DNA of 64,000 bases. It comes from Pararhodobacter zhoushanensis. GTDB taxonomy: Bacteria; Pseudomonadota; Alphaproteobacteria; Rhodobacterales; Rhodobacteraceae. This document shows, one piece after another, positions 18,764 to 28,081 of this stretch (within the stretch, counting starts at the first letter, position 1; each line of letters starts with the position of its first letter). The stretch spans positions 313,121-377,120 of the forward strand of contig NZ_REEZ01000002.1 of NCBI RefSeq assembly GCF_003990445.1, in the 5' to 3' direction. Made by a program: the position numbers and the translations under genes. Below the pieces are notes generated by a model. That model was not told the DNA's origin and did no database searches. It saw only the letters and a list, made by a program, of their open reading frames with translations.

Positions 18764-19756
18764 ATGACGACACTCGACGACATCATCGGCCGGTCTGAGC
18801 ACAAGAGCGCCGCCAACCGCATCACCTCGGTCCCCGTCTTCTGGGTCATCCTTGCCGCCATCGCCGCCTGCGTGGCGTTGACGCTGCTGACCGATACCTT
18901 CGCCACCCAGCGCAACGTTTTCAATGTGATGCGCAACTTTACCTTTGTTGCGATCATCGCGATTGGCATGACCGTTGTCATTGCCTCCGGGGGCATCGAC
19001 CTGTCGGTCGGCTCGACCGTGGTGCTGACGGCCATGGTTCTCAGCGTGCTGATGACCGCAGGCTGGAGCTTTCCGGCGGCGGCCTTCGTCGCCCTGCTCG
19101 CGGCGCTGGCGGTCGGTGCGTTCAATGGTGTGCTGATCGCCTATGCCGGTATGCCGCCCTTTGTGGTGACACTCGGAACGTTGTCCGGCGCGCGGTCGCT
19201 GGCGATGGTGCTGTCGAACAACCAGATGATCTACGAATTCGGCCCCGATCAATCCCTGCTGCTGTGGCTGGGCGGCGGCTCGAGTCTGGGCATCCCGCAT
19301 CCAACCTTTGTGCTTGCAGGCCTGATGGTCGCGATGGCGCTGATCCTGCGATGGACGCGCTGGGGGCAGTATGTCTTTGCCATTGGCGGCAACGAACAGG
19401 CGGCCATTCTCAACGGGATATCGGTCAAGTTTCAGAAGGTGACGATCTACATGTTCGCGGCCTTCACCGCGGGATTGACCGGCATCCTGATGACCGGCTG
19501 GCTGGGATCGGTCACCACCAACCTTGGCCAGTCGATGGAATTGGCCGTGATCGCAGCGGCGGTCATCGGTGGCGCCAACCTTGCCGGCGGCGAGGGAACA
19601 GCCGTCGGAGCCGTGGTCGGAGCCTTCCTGATCGAGGTAATCCGCAACTCCCTTATCCTGCTCGGCATCTCGACATTCTGGCAGGGCATGTTCATAGGAA
19701 CCTTCATAATCGTCGCCGTTGCATTCGACAGGTTCAGAAACCGGAGAAGCGCCTGA
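18764..19756 (+). CDS. Sugar ABC transporter permease, FrcC/RbsC type
   Basis: A 330-residue permease starting at ATG 18764 (GGGAGAG six bases upstream). The MTVVIASGGIDLSVGSTVVLTAMVLSVLM and AVIGGANLAGGEGTAVGAVVGAFLIEVIRNSLILLGIS segments are typical of CUT2 permeases, with about eight to ten helices. It follows the ATPase at 18007 in one transcript; the LacI regulator begins 45 bases after its stop. Confidence 0.9.
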   Translation: MTTLDDIIGRSEHKSAANRITSVPVFWVILAAIAACVALTLLTDTFATQRNVFNVMRNFTFVAIIAIGMTVVIASGGIDLSVGSTVVLTAMVLSVLMTAGWSFPAAAFVALLAALAVGAFNGVLIAYAGMPPFVVTLGTLSGARSLAMVLSNNQMIYEFGPDQSLLLWLGGGSSLGIPHPTFVLAGLMVAMALILRWTRWGQYVFAIGGNEQAAILNGISVKFQKVTIYMFAAFTAGLTGILMTGWLGSVTTNLGQSMELAVIAAAVIGGANLAGGEGTAVGAVVGAFLIEVIRNSLILLGISTFWQGMFIGTFIIVAVAFDRFRNRRSA

Positions 19757-19800
19757 ACGTGGCGACGATGACGAAAGGATCAGGAAGCGGAAGTTCTGAC

Positions 19801-20808
19801 ATGAAGTTGCCGAAGCCGACGATGATGGATGTTGCCGCCAAGGCTGGCGTGTCGCAAGCGACGGTCTCGCTGATCCTGAACGGCAGCCCGGGCGCTCGCT
19901 TCAGCGAGGAAACCCGCCTGAAAGTCCGCGAAGCGGCGCAGGCCCTAGGCTATCGCCTGACGCAGCGCGGCCCGGTGCAAATGACCTCGGCGGCCAATCT
20001 CATCGTCTTTGTGGTCGATGAACTGACCAGCGATCCATGGATGGCCCTTGCGTTCGAGGGTGCGCGCGAGCGTGCGCTTGAACGTGGGGTGTCGATGTCC
20101 CTCGCCGTCTGCCGCAACGCCAATGTCATCGACGACGATCTGGTGCGCCAATACAGCCAGATTCCCGTCGTCGGCTTCATCTATGGCACCATGCTCACCC
20201 GCGAGATTTCGTCGCAGGCCGTTTTCCCGCAGGCACCGACGGTCCTGCTGAATTGCTATGACGCGAAACGGCGGCTTCCGTCGGTGATGCCCGGCGATCT
20301 CGAGGGCGGACGCACAGCGACACAACAGCTGATTGATTCCGGGCGCAAACGGATCGGCTTCATCAACGGCCAGGAAGGAATTGACGCGTCCAGCGACCGG
20401 CTGCGCGGCTACCGGCAGGCGCTGGCAAGCAATGACATCAGCTTCGACCCCGCGCTTGTCTATAACGGCTCGTGGGAACCGCCATCGGGGTATGACGGCA
20501 CGCGGGCGTTCCTCGCGCTCGACACACCGCCCGATGCGATCTTCTGCGCCAACGACATGATGGCTGCCGGGTGCTACGACGCGCTGAAAGAGGCCGGACT
20601 GCGGATACCGCAGGACATGGCCGTGATCGGGTTCGATAACCGCGAGATCGCCCAGTTCATGCGCCCGCCCCTCACCTCGCTCATCCTGCCCCATTACGAG
20701 ATGGGCGCCACGGCGGCGGATCAGATCCTCGACATCGCAGCCGGCCTCACGCCACGGCACAACCAGATCAAGGTCGAATGCGAACTGATCGAGCGCGAGT
20801 CGATCTGA
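19801..20808 (+). CDS. LacI-family transcriptional regulator
   Basis: A 335-residue regulator with the helix-turn-helix TMMDVAAKAGVSQATVSLILNG at residues 6-28 and hinge region REAAQALGYRLTQRG, followed by a periplasmic-binding-like effector domain (LIVFVVDELTSDPWMALAFEGA, DAIFCANDMMAAGCYDALKEAG, AVIGFDNREIAQFMRPPLTS). The ATG at 19801 has AGGAAG and GGAAG upstream and gives the normal family length; an ATG at 19768 is possible. Placed last in the transport unit, it most likely represses the sugar block in response to the imported sugar or a derivative. Confidence 0.9.
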   Translation: MKLPKPTMMDVAAKAGVSQATVSLILNGSPGARFSEETRLKVREAAQALGYRLTQRGPVQMTSAANLIVFVVDELTSDPWMALAFEGARERALERGVSMSLAVCRNANVIDDDLVRQYSQIPVVGFIYGTMLTREISSQAVFPQAPTVLLNCYDAKRRLPSVMPGDLEGGRTATQQLIDSGRKRIGFINGQEGIDASSDRLRGYRQALASNDISFDPALVYNGSWEPPSGYDGTRAFLALDTPPDAIFCANDMMAAGCYDALKEAGLRIPQDMAVIGFDNREIAQFMRPPLTSLILPHYEMGATAADQILDIAAGLTPRHNQIKVECELIERESI

Positions 20809-21000
20809 GCAGGCCACGACACGCGGCCGCGGCAAAAAAAGGCGGTGGGCAACTAAGCTTTCCAGTCGCGCAGCCACATGCTGTCTCGGTTCAGTCATGC
20901 CAAAATGCTGGCGACAGCGCGTGCGCGCGCAAGGCTGTGAAGCGGAGACGCCCGGCAATCTGTGCATGCATTCCTTGATTCAGGTCTGCTAACCTCAGCC

Positions 21001-21707
21001 ATGAAATCCGACACCCCTGTACGAGTACCCTTGCGCTCGTTGCGGTATCTTGAGCCCTCGGTCAGGCTCGGTTCGATTGATCTGGCCGCGCAGGAACTGA
21101 ATGTCACGCCGAGCGCGGTCAGCCAGCAGATCAAGCGCATCGAAGACAGCCTGAGCAATGCGCTGTCAGAAACGTTCGCGCTGGTTGAAGCCGGGGTGCG
21201 ACAGGCGATGACCGACGGGGGCGCGCAATCGGTCAAGATCCGGCTGTATCAGACCTGGCCGAACCGTTGTCTGGTGCCGCGGCTGGAAAGCTTCACACGC
21301 ACCCATCCGATGTCGCGGTCGAGACTGAGACCGGCATCGAGGCCGTGGATTTCAGCCGCACAGACGCGGATCTGGCTTTGTCCGTGCAGGCGGCGCCAAC
21401 GCGAAAGCTGAGGCGCAGACAAATCATGACGCCGCGCCTGACGCCGGTGTGCGCCCCGATCCTTGCGGCGCGTATGTCGTAACCCGAAGATCTGGCGCAG
21501 GTGGCCCGCATCGCCTCGCGCAACCGGATGCCGGATTGGCAGCAATGGCTGGATGCTGCGGGCGATCCCCAGATTGATCAGCGGCCGATGCTGGCGCTCT
21601 CGAACTCGACGCTGGTGTACGAATCCGCGCTGTCTGGGCCTGGCGTCGCCATCGCGCAGGTCGAGTTGGCGCTGAACGATCTGGTAAGCGGGCGGCTGGT
21701 CCATGCC
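21001..21707 (+). pseudogene. Broken GcvA-like LysR-family regulator gene
   Basis: Pieces of one LysR protein run in order but not in one frame. The helix-turn-helix region, LRSLRYLEPSVRLGSIDLAAQELNVTPSAVSQQIKRIEDSL, is intact, but the next 20-25 residues of the linker are missing at about 21155. The effector domain continues in frame as RCLVPRLESF, shifts frame near 21305 to DVAVETETGIEAVDFSRTDADLAL, meets a TAA at 21480-21482, and resumes as PEDLAQVARIASRNRMP up to VELALNDLVSGRLVHA. One deletion, one frameshift and one stop make a functional product improbable. The 3' end abuts a TctA remnant on the other strand. Confidence 0.85.
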
Positions 21708-21848
21708 ATAGATAACAGGGATCAGCAGCGACAGTCAGGCAGCGCCACCAAGTGCGGGCAGAATGCCGACGATCGGTCCATGACACGCGCCGAACAGCAG
21801 ATAGAATATCGCGGTCGCGCTGAACAACCCCACGAATGCGGCGACCAT
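21699..21848 (-). pseudogene. N-terminal remnant of a tripartite tricarboxylate transporter permease (TctA)
   Basis: A start codon at 21848 with a strong GGGGGAG ribosome binding site opens MVAAFVGLFSATAIFYLLFG, then HGPIVGILPALGGAA, a TGA at 21737-21735, and LSLLIPVIYGMD. The pattern of a small membrane segment, G-x-LP-x-LGG and a second helix ending in GMD is that of TctA N-termini. The gene stops being recognisable after about 50 codons, exactly where the LysR remnant ends on the other strand, so a deletion joined the two fragments. The assignment rests on a short stretch. Confidence 0.6.
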
Positions 21849-22020
21849 AGCTCCCCCCTGTGTCATTGACAAAAACCCTAGCGCACGAGGGGGTGGCAAG
21901 CGCGTTTTGAAAGCAGTACATCAGACCCTCTTCGCGGCAACGCGAGGGGTCAATGTTAGACGCCGATTGATAGCCCGCGCGCAGGCTGGCCAAAGCCGCA
22001 CTTCGGGGACGGTTCCAGAC

Positions 22021-22461
22021 CTATGCGCTGGTCAACATCTTGTTGAGGATGGCAACGAGGGTCGCCGTCTCTTCCTCCGACAGCATCGCTGTGGCTTCGT
22101 CCTGACTGCCTGCCATGGCCCGCTTGAGGGTCTCGAAGCGGACGCTGCCCTGAGGCGTTATCGTCACGATCTTCCTGCGTGCATCGCCTGCGTCGGCAGA
22201 TCGTTCGACATCCCCCCTCCCCTCGAGAGCCGTGACGACGGTTGCGATGTCCTTGCGGTCGAGGCCGGTGCGCCGACACAGTTCCGCCTGGCTTATGGAT
22301 CCTTCGCCAACGAGGGTCGCCATCACCGCGAAGTCGAAATGCGTGGCCCCTTGAAGCATCAGCGCGGCCCGGCTGATTGCGGAGCCGCGCGTTCCCGCAA
22401 GCGCCAGAAGGCGCGTGGGCAGCGATTTCAGGTAGGGGGTCGTCTGTTCGAACTCGGACAT
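22021..22461 (-). CDS. MarR-family transcriptional regulator
   Basis: A 146-residue winged-helix protein. The DNA-binding core is ISQAELCRRTGLDRKDIATVVTALEGRGDVERSADAGDARRKIVTITPQG, with the beta-wing DxxDxR-like ADAGDARRK. The ATG at 22461 has GAGG upstream and is preferred to an earlier in-frame codon that would lie inside the operator. It is divergent from an MFS exporter, with two palindromes between them, the classic arrangement of a repressor released by the exported drug or phenolic compound. Confidence 0.9.
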   Translation of the reverse strand: MSEFEQTTPYLKSLPTRLLALAGTRGSAISRAALMLQGATHFDFAVMATLVGEGSISQAELCRRTGLDRKDIATVVTALEGRGDVERSADAGDARRKIVTITPQGSVRFETLKRAMAGSQDEATAMLSEEETATLVAILNKMLTSA

Positions 22462-22475
22462 TGACAGCCTCGCAT

Positions 22476-22514
22476 TTGTTGGCTTAACCAACAATATATG
22501 TTGGTCTTACCAAC
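22476..22514. promoter_or_regulatory. Two MarR operator palindromes between marR-like and MFS genes
   Basis: TTGTTGG-N5-CCAACAA at 22476-22494 and GTTGGT-N3-ACCAAC at 22500-22514 are both perfect inverted repeats sharing a TTGGT/ACCAA core, with centres about 22 bp apart (two helical turns). They lie in the 93-bp gap between the divergent genes, so binding there would control both. Confidence 0.8.
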
Positions 22515-22554
22515 TAACTGATTCAACCACTCTGCGCAATCTCCGGAGCCTGAC

Positions 22555-23724
22555 ATGGCCATTAAATTCACGTCAACGACAGTTGCCCTGCTCATGGCTG
22601 CCTGTTTGACGATCCTGTCCAATGCGACAATCAGCCCTGCCCTTCCGCAGATCGCCATAGCCTTTGACACCAACCCGAACGCCCAGCTTCTGACGCGCCT
22701 GCTGGTCACGGCACCGGCCCTTCTGGTCGCCATGCTCTCTCCTCTGGCTGGCATTCTCGTCGACAGGATCGCGCGTAAGCCCGTGCTGCTGATCGGCACG
22801 GCGATCTTCGGCGTCGCGGGGACGGCCGGGCTCTACCTGCCAAGCCTCGAGGCCATCTTCGTCAGTCGGCTCTTCCTCGGGGCGGGCGTGGCCTTTGCGA
22901 TGACAGCCCAATCGGCGCTTATCGGTGACCTTTTTGCCGGTCCCGACCGGGGGACTTTCCTCGGTTACCAGATAGCCGCGACGAATTTCGGCGGCTTTCT
23001 GGCGATAACGCTGGCGGGACTGCTCGCGGCGATTTCGTTCCGCTACCCCTTTGCAATCTACGGTATGGCGCTGATAATGCTGCCGTATTTCTGGCAGGCC
23101 TTCGACAACGCCCGCCCCACGCGCGCGCAGGACGGGACCGTCGCGGTCAACGGATCGGGAGCATGGGGAGTGCCCCTGCTCGGACTGTGCCTTGTCGCCT
23201 TTTTGTCGATCTCTGCATTCTATGTGATGCCAACCCAGTTTCCCTTTTACCTGCAAGAGGTCGTCGGCGTCCCCCCTTCGACGGTCGGGTTCCTGCTCGG
23301 CCTTCTGACGCTTGCCGGGGGCATCGCGGCGCTGGCATCCGGCGGGTGGCGCAAGCGCGCCGGGCACCTTTGGTCATTGGTTGCAGGTCAGGCGATCCTG
23401 GCCTTTGGATTTGTCATCATCGCGGCGAACCAGGCGTTGCCGTTCCAGTTCATCGGCGCGGCTTTCATCGGCGCCGGGTTTGCGGCGGTAATCCCGTCGA
23501 TCATGGCCTGGATGTTCGATGTGGTGCCGTCGTCCCGGCGCGGCATCGCCTCGGGCATTATGACAACCGCGCTCTTTCTGGGGCAATTCGCGTCGCCCTT
23601 CTTCTCGCAACCGATCATCGAAGGGGGGAATTTCCGCATCCTGTTCTGGTCGGTTGCGGCGCTCTTTGGCATGACCGCGATTTTCCTTGTCGCCAAGTCC
23701 CTTCTCAGCGGATCGACAAAGTGA
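22555..23724 (+). CDS. MFS transporter, drug efflux type
   Basis: A 389-residue membrane protein with about twelve helices. The N-terminal ALLMAACLTILSNATISPALPQIAIAF, the loop GILVDRIARKPVLLIG (MFS motif A form DxxGRR-like), and LFLGAGVAFAMTAQSALIGDLF are typical of the DHA1-type multidrug exporters. CGGAG stands seven bases before the ATG. The divergent MarR-type gene and shared operators indicate induction by its substrate, which remains unknown. Confidence 0.9.
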   Translation: MAIKFTSTTVALLMAACLTILSNATISPALPQIAIAFDTNPNAQLLTRLLVTAPALLVAMLSPLAGILVDRIARKPVLLIGTAIFGVAGTAGLYLPSLEAIFVSRLFLGAGVAFAMTAQSALIGDLFAGPDRGTFLGYQIAATNFGGFLAITLAGLLAAISFRYPFAIYGMALIMLPYFWQAFDNARPTRAQDGTVAVNGSGAWGVPLLGLCLVAFLSISAFYVMPTQFPFYLQEVVGVPPSTVGFLLGLLTLAGGIAALASGGWRKRAGHLWSLVAGQAILAFGFVIIAANQALPFQFIGAAFIGAGFAAVIPSIMAWMFDVVPSSRRGIASGIMTTALFLGQFASPFFSQPIIEGGNFRILFWSVAALFGMTAIFLVAKSLLSGSTK

Positions 23725-24276
23725 CGCTAAAAAAGCCGTCGGAAAAGCTGACAGGACAGGATACCGAAGCACTCCAGAAAATGTGGCGAGAGCGGTGTCG
23801 GAATTCTGGAAACACAGACGGGATGGCGGTAGTCGTCCCTTTGTGCCATGAGCTTTCGGTTCTCATTCTCGTCATTCAGCGTTGTTGCAAACCAACACTG
23901 TGCGGGGCCGATCATTGATGATCCGCAATGATCGTCTGCACGGCAGCTGTCAGCGACATCCTGTCGGCCCCCTTAAGCCCCAGCCTCGCAATACCGAACG
24001 ACAGTTGAGCCTAGCTACCGCCCTTACCTTCTGCGGCTGCCGCTTCAGGTTTTCCACTGTCTCCCGGGTCTCGGACAACTGCTAATGCCGCCTCAACCTT
24101 TCTTCGTGCGGTTACGGGAAGTTCCTCTCCTGACCGTCATGCAGTGCCGGGTCTTGGAAGTATTTGATGCGTAGCGGCGACGCAGGCGAGGCCCTGCAAT
24201 GCGCTGGCCCCGCTGGACGCCGATCCGAAACGCACCGAACAGGCGATCGTCGGGGCTTTCGCGCAAATACCGGGTG
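23725..24276. other. Gene-poor interval of about 550 bp
   Basis: No open frame here has a ribosome binding site and recognisable content. At 23872-23900 there is the string CATTCAGCGTTGTTGCAAAC, which resembles the terminal inverted repeat type of IS6-like elements (GTTGCAA), but no transposase or partner end is visible. The stretch probably holds decayed sequence between the exporter and the GntR gene. Confidence 0.4.
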
Positions 24277-25029
24277 TTATTGAATCTCATTGATATAGAC
24301 GTCATCGCGGGTGCAAGCGCGGTGGTCGTTCAACAGGATCGGCTGTGCCTGCTCGTCATAGGCGACTTCGGACAGCACCAGCACGGCGGCTGGCGCGGAC
24401 AGGCCGAGAAGTGCCACATCGGTCTCGTTGGCGAGTTCCGCCTCGATCTGCTCGCGGATCGCCGAGATCTTGAGACCGTAATCCGACCACAGGCAGAGAT
24501 ACATGAGCTCGGGCACCTCGTCGGCCTCGGTCGGGAAATCCGGCACCAGATGCATCGGCAGGATCACCGTCTCGTGCATCACCGGCCGCCCGCCGACGAG
24601 GCGCAGGCGGTGGATCTGGTGTATCATCATCGGCTCGGGCAGCGCGAGGCGCTCGGTCTCGGCGGGTGTCGAAAGGCGCTGGCATATGCTCAGGACGCGG
24701 GCCTTCGAGTTCTGCAGCTCGCCGCCCCGTGAATGCAGGCGGAAGTAATTATAGACGATTCGCAGCGAATGGCGCGGCGTGCGGCCGGTGACGACGGTGC
24801 CGGTCTTGCGGCGACGCGACAAGGCACCGCCGGCAGTCAATTCCCCCAGAGCGCGGCGGATCGTCCCGACCGAGACGCGGAATTCCTGGGCAAGTGCCGT
24901 TTCGGAAGGCAGCACGGTACCCGCCGGCCAGGCGCCGGACTCGATTCTGGCGGTCAACTGCTCAGCAATTGCCCTATAAATAGGCATGCCGAGTGGAATA
25001 TTGATTGAAATTTGACCACTCCAACGCAT
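24277..25029 (-). CDS. GntR-family (HutC/UTRA) transcriptional regulator
   Basis: A 250-residue regulator. The N-terminal winged helix is PIYRAIAEQLTARIESGAWPAGTVLPSETALAQEFRVSVGTIRRALGELTAGGALSRRRKTGTVV, and residues about 95-245 form a UTRA effector domain (MMIHQIHRLRLVGGRPVMHETVILP). ATG at 25029 is the first start; a second ATG fourteen codons later, directly before PIYRAI, is also possible and neither has a strong ribosome binding site. It diverges from the peptide-transport operon and is its likely regulator, probably responding to the transported compound or a breakdown product. Confidence 0.85.
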   Translation of the reverse strand: MRWSGQISINIPLGMPIYRAIAEQLTARIESGAWPAGTVLPSETALAQEFRVSVGTIRRALGELTAGGALSRRRKTGTVVTGRTPRHSLRIVYNYFRLHSRGGELQNSKARVLSICQRLSTPAETERLALPEPMMIHQIHRLRLVGGRPVMHETVILPMHLVPDFPTEADEVPELMYLCLWSDYGLKISAIREQIEAELANETDVALLGLSAPAAVLVLSEVAYDEQAQPILLNDHRACTRDDVYINEIQ

Positions 25030-25157
25030 TCAGGCCGCAAGCGGGCGCCGTTACCAAGACCTTCGCTGATTCAGCATTGACGTCAAGCCCGGCCCTGCGC
25101 TTATTTCTATATAGTTTACAGATAAGGACGCCAAGTGACCGAGCACGAGGCCTCGCA

Positions 25158-26447
25158 ATGACCGGAACCGAACTGCGCCGCGCCGCCATGGCGATGATCG
25201 ACGCCGAGCTGGACCACGCCGTGGCGGACCTGTCGCGGATGGTGGCTGTCGACACGACCTTTCCACCCGGCGCCGGCTATGCCGATTTCGCCGCGCTGAT
25301 GGAAGGGTTGCTAGCGGACCTGCCGATGACCACCGCGCGCGTCTCGGTCCCCGAGGAGCTGTGGCGCGTCGCCCGAGGCCCGGCACGGGGCGAGCGGGTC
25401 AACTTGATCGCTGACACCGCGGGCTCCGGCCCGGTCTGCAGCCTCTATTTCCACGTCGACACGGTCTGCGCGGCCTTGGGCTGGACGACCGATCCCTTCA
25501 CCCTGACCGAGACCGATGGCAAATTGGTCGGGTTGGGGGCTGCGGACATGAAAGGCGCGGTCGCGGCGGCGGTCCATGCCCTGCGCGTGGCGCAAAAGCT
25601 GGATGTGCCGCTGACTTATCGCCCGCAACTGTTGCTGTGCACCGATGAGGAAGGCGGTCTCTATCCCGGCATCCGCTATCTGGCGGAACAGGGGCTGATC
25701 GGCGGGCATCTTCTGAATTTCAACGGCTCGGCCGGGCCGCGCATCTGGGGCGGTTGCTTTGGCAGCTTCAACCTGCAGGTCACCGTGACCGGCTTCGCCG
25801 CCCATGCCGCCGACCGCTCAAAGCAGGGTGTCAACGCGATCGAGGCCGCCTTGCCGATGATGCAGGCCATTCAGGTCCTGCGCCCCGTGGTCACGACCCG
25901 CACCTCTGCCCTGCCCGTGCCGCCGGGCGCGGCACCGCTGGCCGCGCAGATCGCCGTCACCGTGGCCGAAGGCGGGACCTGCGGTGGACAGGTGCCGGAC
26001 CGCTTCACTTTCCTTGTGTCGCGGCGCTATGCGCCCGAGGAGGATTTCGCCACTGCCCGCGCCGAGATCGAGGCCGTGATCCGCGCCGCCTGCCCTGCCG
26101 GCGCGACGCTGGAATTCGACCTTATCGGCCATCTGATCCCGACCGCCGACCCCGAGGGCCCGCATACCGCCCGCTGGATCCGTGCCGTACAGGAGGGCTT
26201 CGGCTATGCCCCGGGTGACTTCGTCAAGTACGCCGCCGCCAGCGCGTCCGATTCCGGCTACGTGCAGCGCGCCGGCGTCTTGCAGGAGATCAACCTCGGC
26301 GGTCTGATCCGCCCGGAATCGAATGCGCATGGCGCACAAGAACATACCACGCGCGCCGATCTGGCCGCCTTGGCGAAGACGATCCTCAGCTATCTGGCGT
26401 CGGATTTCGCCCCTGAGCTGAACCCTGACCTCAATCCCGACCGCTAA
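25158..26447 (+). CDS. M20-family amidohydrolase/peptidase
   Basis: A 429-residue cytoplasmic enzyme starting at ATG 25158 (GAGG upstream). Metal ligands are recognisable: the histidine in FHVDTVC, aspartate in GLGAADMKGAVAAAV, and the catalytic base and ligand in LCTDEEGG. The C-terminal histidine is in NAHGAQEHT. The usual GEP glutamate is not obvious: the corresponding stretch reads FNGSAGPRIW. ArgE, DapE and carboxypeptidase-like enzymes use this fold to cleave N-acyl amino acids or small peptides. It is the first gene of the operon and the binding protein follows after 21 bases. Confidence 0.85.
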   Translation: MTGTELRRAAMAMIDAELDHAVADLSRMVAVDTTFPPGAGYADFAALMEGLLADLPMTTARVSVPEELWRVARGPARGERVNLIADTAGSGPVCSLYFHVDTVCAALGWTTDPFTLTETDGKLVGLGAADMKGAVAAAVHALRVAQKLDVPLTYRPQLLLCTDEEGGLYPGIRYLAEQGLIGGHLLNFNGSAGPRIWGGCFGSFNLQVTVTGFAAHAADRSKQGVNAIEAALPMMQAIQVLRPVVTTRTSALPVPPGAAPLAAQIAVTVAEGGTCGGQVPDRFTFLVSRRYAPEEDFATARAEIEAVIRAACPAGATLEFDLIGHLIPTADPEGPHTARWIRAVQEGFGYAPGDFVKYAAASASDSGYVQRAGVLQEINLGGLIRPESNAHGAQEHTTRADLAALAKTILSYLASDFAPELNPDLNPDR

Positions 26448-26468
26448 ATCCCCAACAGGAGTCCCCCG

Positions 26469-28025
26469 ATGTCCCTTAATCGCCGTGCCTTCCTTTCCAG
26501 CAGCGTTGCGCTTGCCGCGCTGGCGACCGTCCTGCCCCGCGCCGTTATGGCGCAGGCCACCCCCGAGGCAGGCGGCACGCTGCGCGTCGCGGTCGATCAG
26601 GCCGTGAGCGTCCTCCACCCGCTGATGACCCGCGTGAACCCCGAATACATGGCGGCCGAGCTTTTGTATTCAGGCCTGACCAGACTGGGCCGCGACATGC
26701 AGGCCGAGGCCGACCTCGCCACCGAATGGAGCGCCAACGACGACCTGACCGTCTGGACCTTCTCGCTGCGTCCGGGCGTGACCTTCCACGATGGCGCGAG
26801 CTGCACTGCCGCTGATGTCGTGGCCTCGTTCGAAGCTATCCTGAACCCCGACTTCGCCTCGCCCGCCCGCAACAACGTGGGCCCGATCGACTCGATCGAA
26901 GCGGTCGACGACGTGACCGTCCGCTTCACGCTGACCTCATCCTATGCCGACCTTCCGGTGGCGCTGGCCTATAACAACGCTCGCATCATCCCGGCCTCGG
27001 TCATCGACGGCTCGTTCGAGAGCCTGCGCTCGGAAGCCAATGGCACCGGCCCGTTCAAACTGGTGTCCTACGAGCCTGACCGCCTGATCGTCGTCGAGAA
27101 GAACCCCGACTACTACGACCCGGCGCGCCCCTACCTCGACCGGATCGAAATGCATGTGTTCCCGGATCTGGGCGCGCAGGTCTCGTCGCTGATGGCCGGT
27201 GACATCGACATGATCGCCACCGTCGGGCCGAACGACTACCTGCGTCTGGAAGGTCAGGACGGCATCGACGTGCTGCGCTCGGCCTCGGGCCAGTTCTGCA
27301 ACGTGAACTTCGGCACCGACATCGAGCCGTTCAACGACCCGCGCGTGCGCCGCGCGCTGGCGCTGACCGTGGACCGCGAGGCCATGGTCGGCTTCATGAC
27401 CGAGGGCTTCGGCGTAAAGGGCAACGACACGCCGCTGAACGAATCCTATCCGTTCTTCGAGGCCCTGCCCCAGCGCGAACAGAATATCGAAGAAGCGCGC
27501 GCCCTGCTGGCCGAGGCCGGCTTCCCCGATGGGTTCGAGGCCGAGCTGATCGCATCCGACCGTCCGGCGATCCGCGTGCAGCTGGCTGTTGCCCTGCGCG
27601 AAATGGCCCGTGCCGCCGGGATTACCATCAACGTCACGACCATGCCCCACGCCACCTATCTGGATCAGGTCTGGACCAAGGGCGCCTTCTACGTGGGCTT
27701 TTACAACATGCAGCCGACGCCGGACGGCATCCTGAAGCTGCTGTTCACCTCGGACGCCGCCTGGAACGAGACGCGCTGGAACAACACCGTGTTCGACGAT
27801 CTGGTCGCCCGCGCCCGCGGCACCGTTGAGCCCGCCGCCCGTACCGAGCTCTATACGCAGGCTCAGGTGCTGATGAACGACGAGGTGCCGTCGATCATCC
27901 CGGCGTTCTTCGACGTGCTGGGCGCGAAACGCAGCTGGATGCAGGGCTATGACATCCACCCGCGCGCCTCGGTGTTCCGTCTGGACCACGCCTGGCTCGA
28001 AGCCTCCGCGCCCACCCGGGGCTGA
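26469..28025 (+). CDS. ABC transporter substrate-binding protein, family 5 (peptide/opine/nickel type)
   Basis: A 518-residue precursor with AGGAG upstream of the ATG. The N-terminus SLNRRAFLSSSVALAALATVLP carries a twin-arginine motif, suggesting export by Tat, with a cleavage site after AVMA-QA. The mature protein has the family 5 layout: LAVDQ-like first strand, LTVWTFSLRPGVTFHDGASCTAADVVASF and FNDPRVRRALALTVDREAMV. Members bind dipeptides, oligopeptides, opines or glutathione. It feeds the DppB/C/DF-type genes that follow. Confidence 0.9.
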   Translation: MSLNRRAFLSSSVALAALATVLPRAVMAQATPEAGGTLRVAVDQAVSVLHPLMTRVNPEYMAAELLYSGLTRLGRDMQAEADLATEWSANDDLTVWTFSLRPGVTFHDGASCTAADVVASFEAILNPDFASPARNNVGPIDSIEAVDDVTVRFTLTSSYADLPVALAYNNARIIPASVIDGSFESLRSEANGTGPFKLVSYEPDRLIVVEKNPDYYDPARPYLDRIEMHVFPDLGAQVSSLMAGDIDMIATVGPNDYLRLEGQDGIDVLRSASGQFCNVNFGTDIEPFNDPRVRRALALTVDREAMVGFMTEGFGVKGNDTPLNESYPFFEALPQREQNIEEARALLAEAGFPDGFEAELIASDRPAIRVQLAVALREMARAAGITINVTTMPHATYLDQVWTKGAFYVGFYNMQPTPDGILKLLFTSDAAWNETRWNNTVFDDLVARARGTVEPAARTELYTQAQVLMNDEVPSIIPAFFDVLGAKRSWMQGYDIHPRASVFRLDHAWLEASAPTRG

Positions 28026-28081
28026 TCCACTGACAGAGGGCCTGTCCCCTTGCGGGGCAGGCCAAGCCACAGGGAATTTCC

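Noticed and set aside
23872-23900. Insertion-sequence end
   Set aside because: GTTGTTGCAAAC resembles IS6-like ends, but there is no transposase, second end or target duplication.
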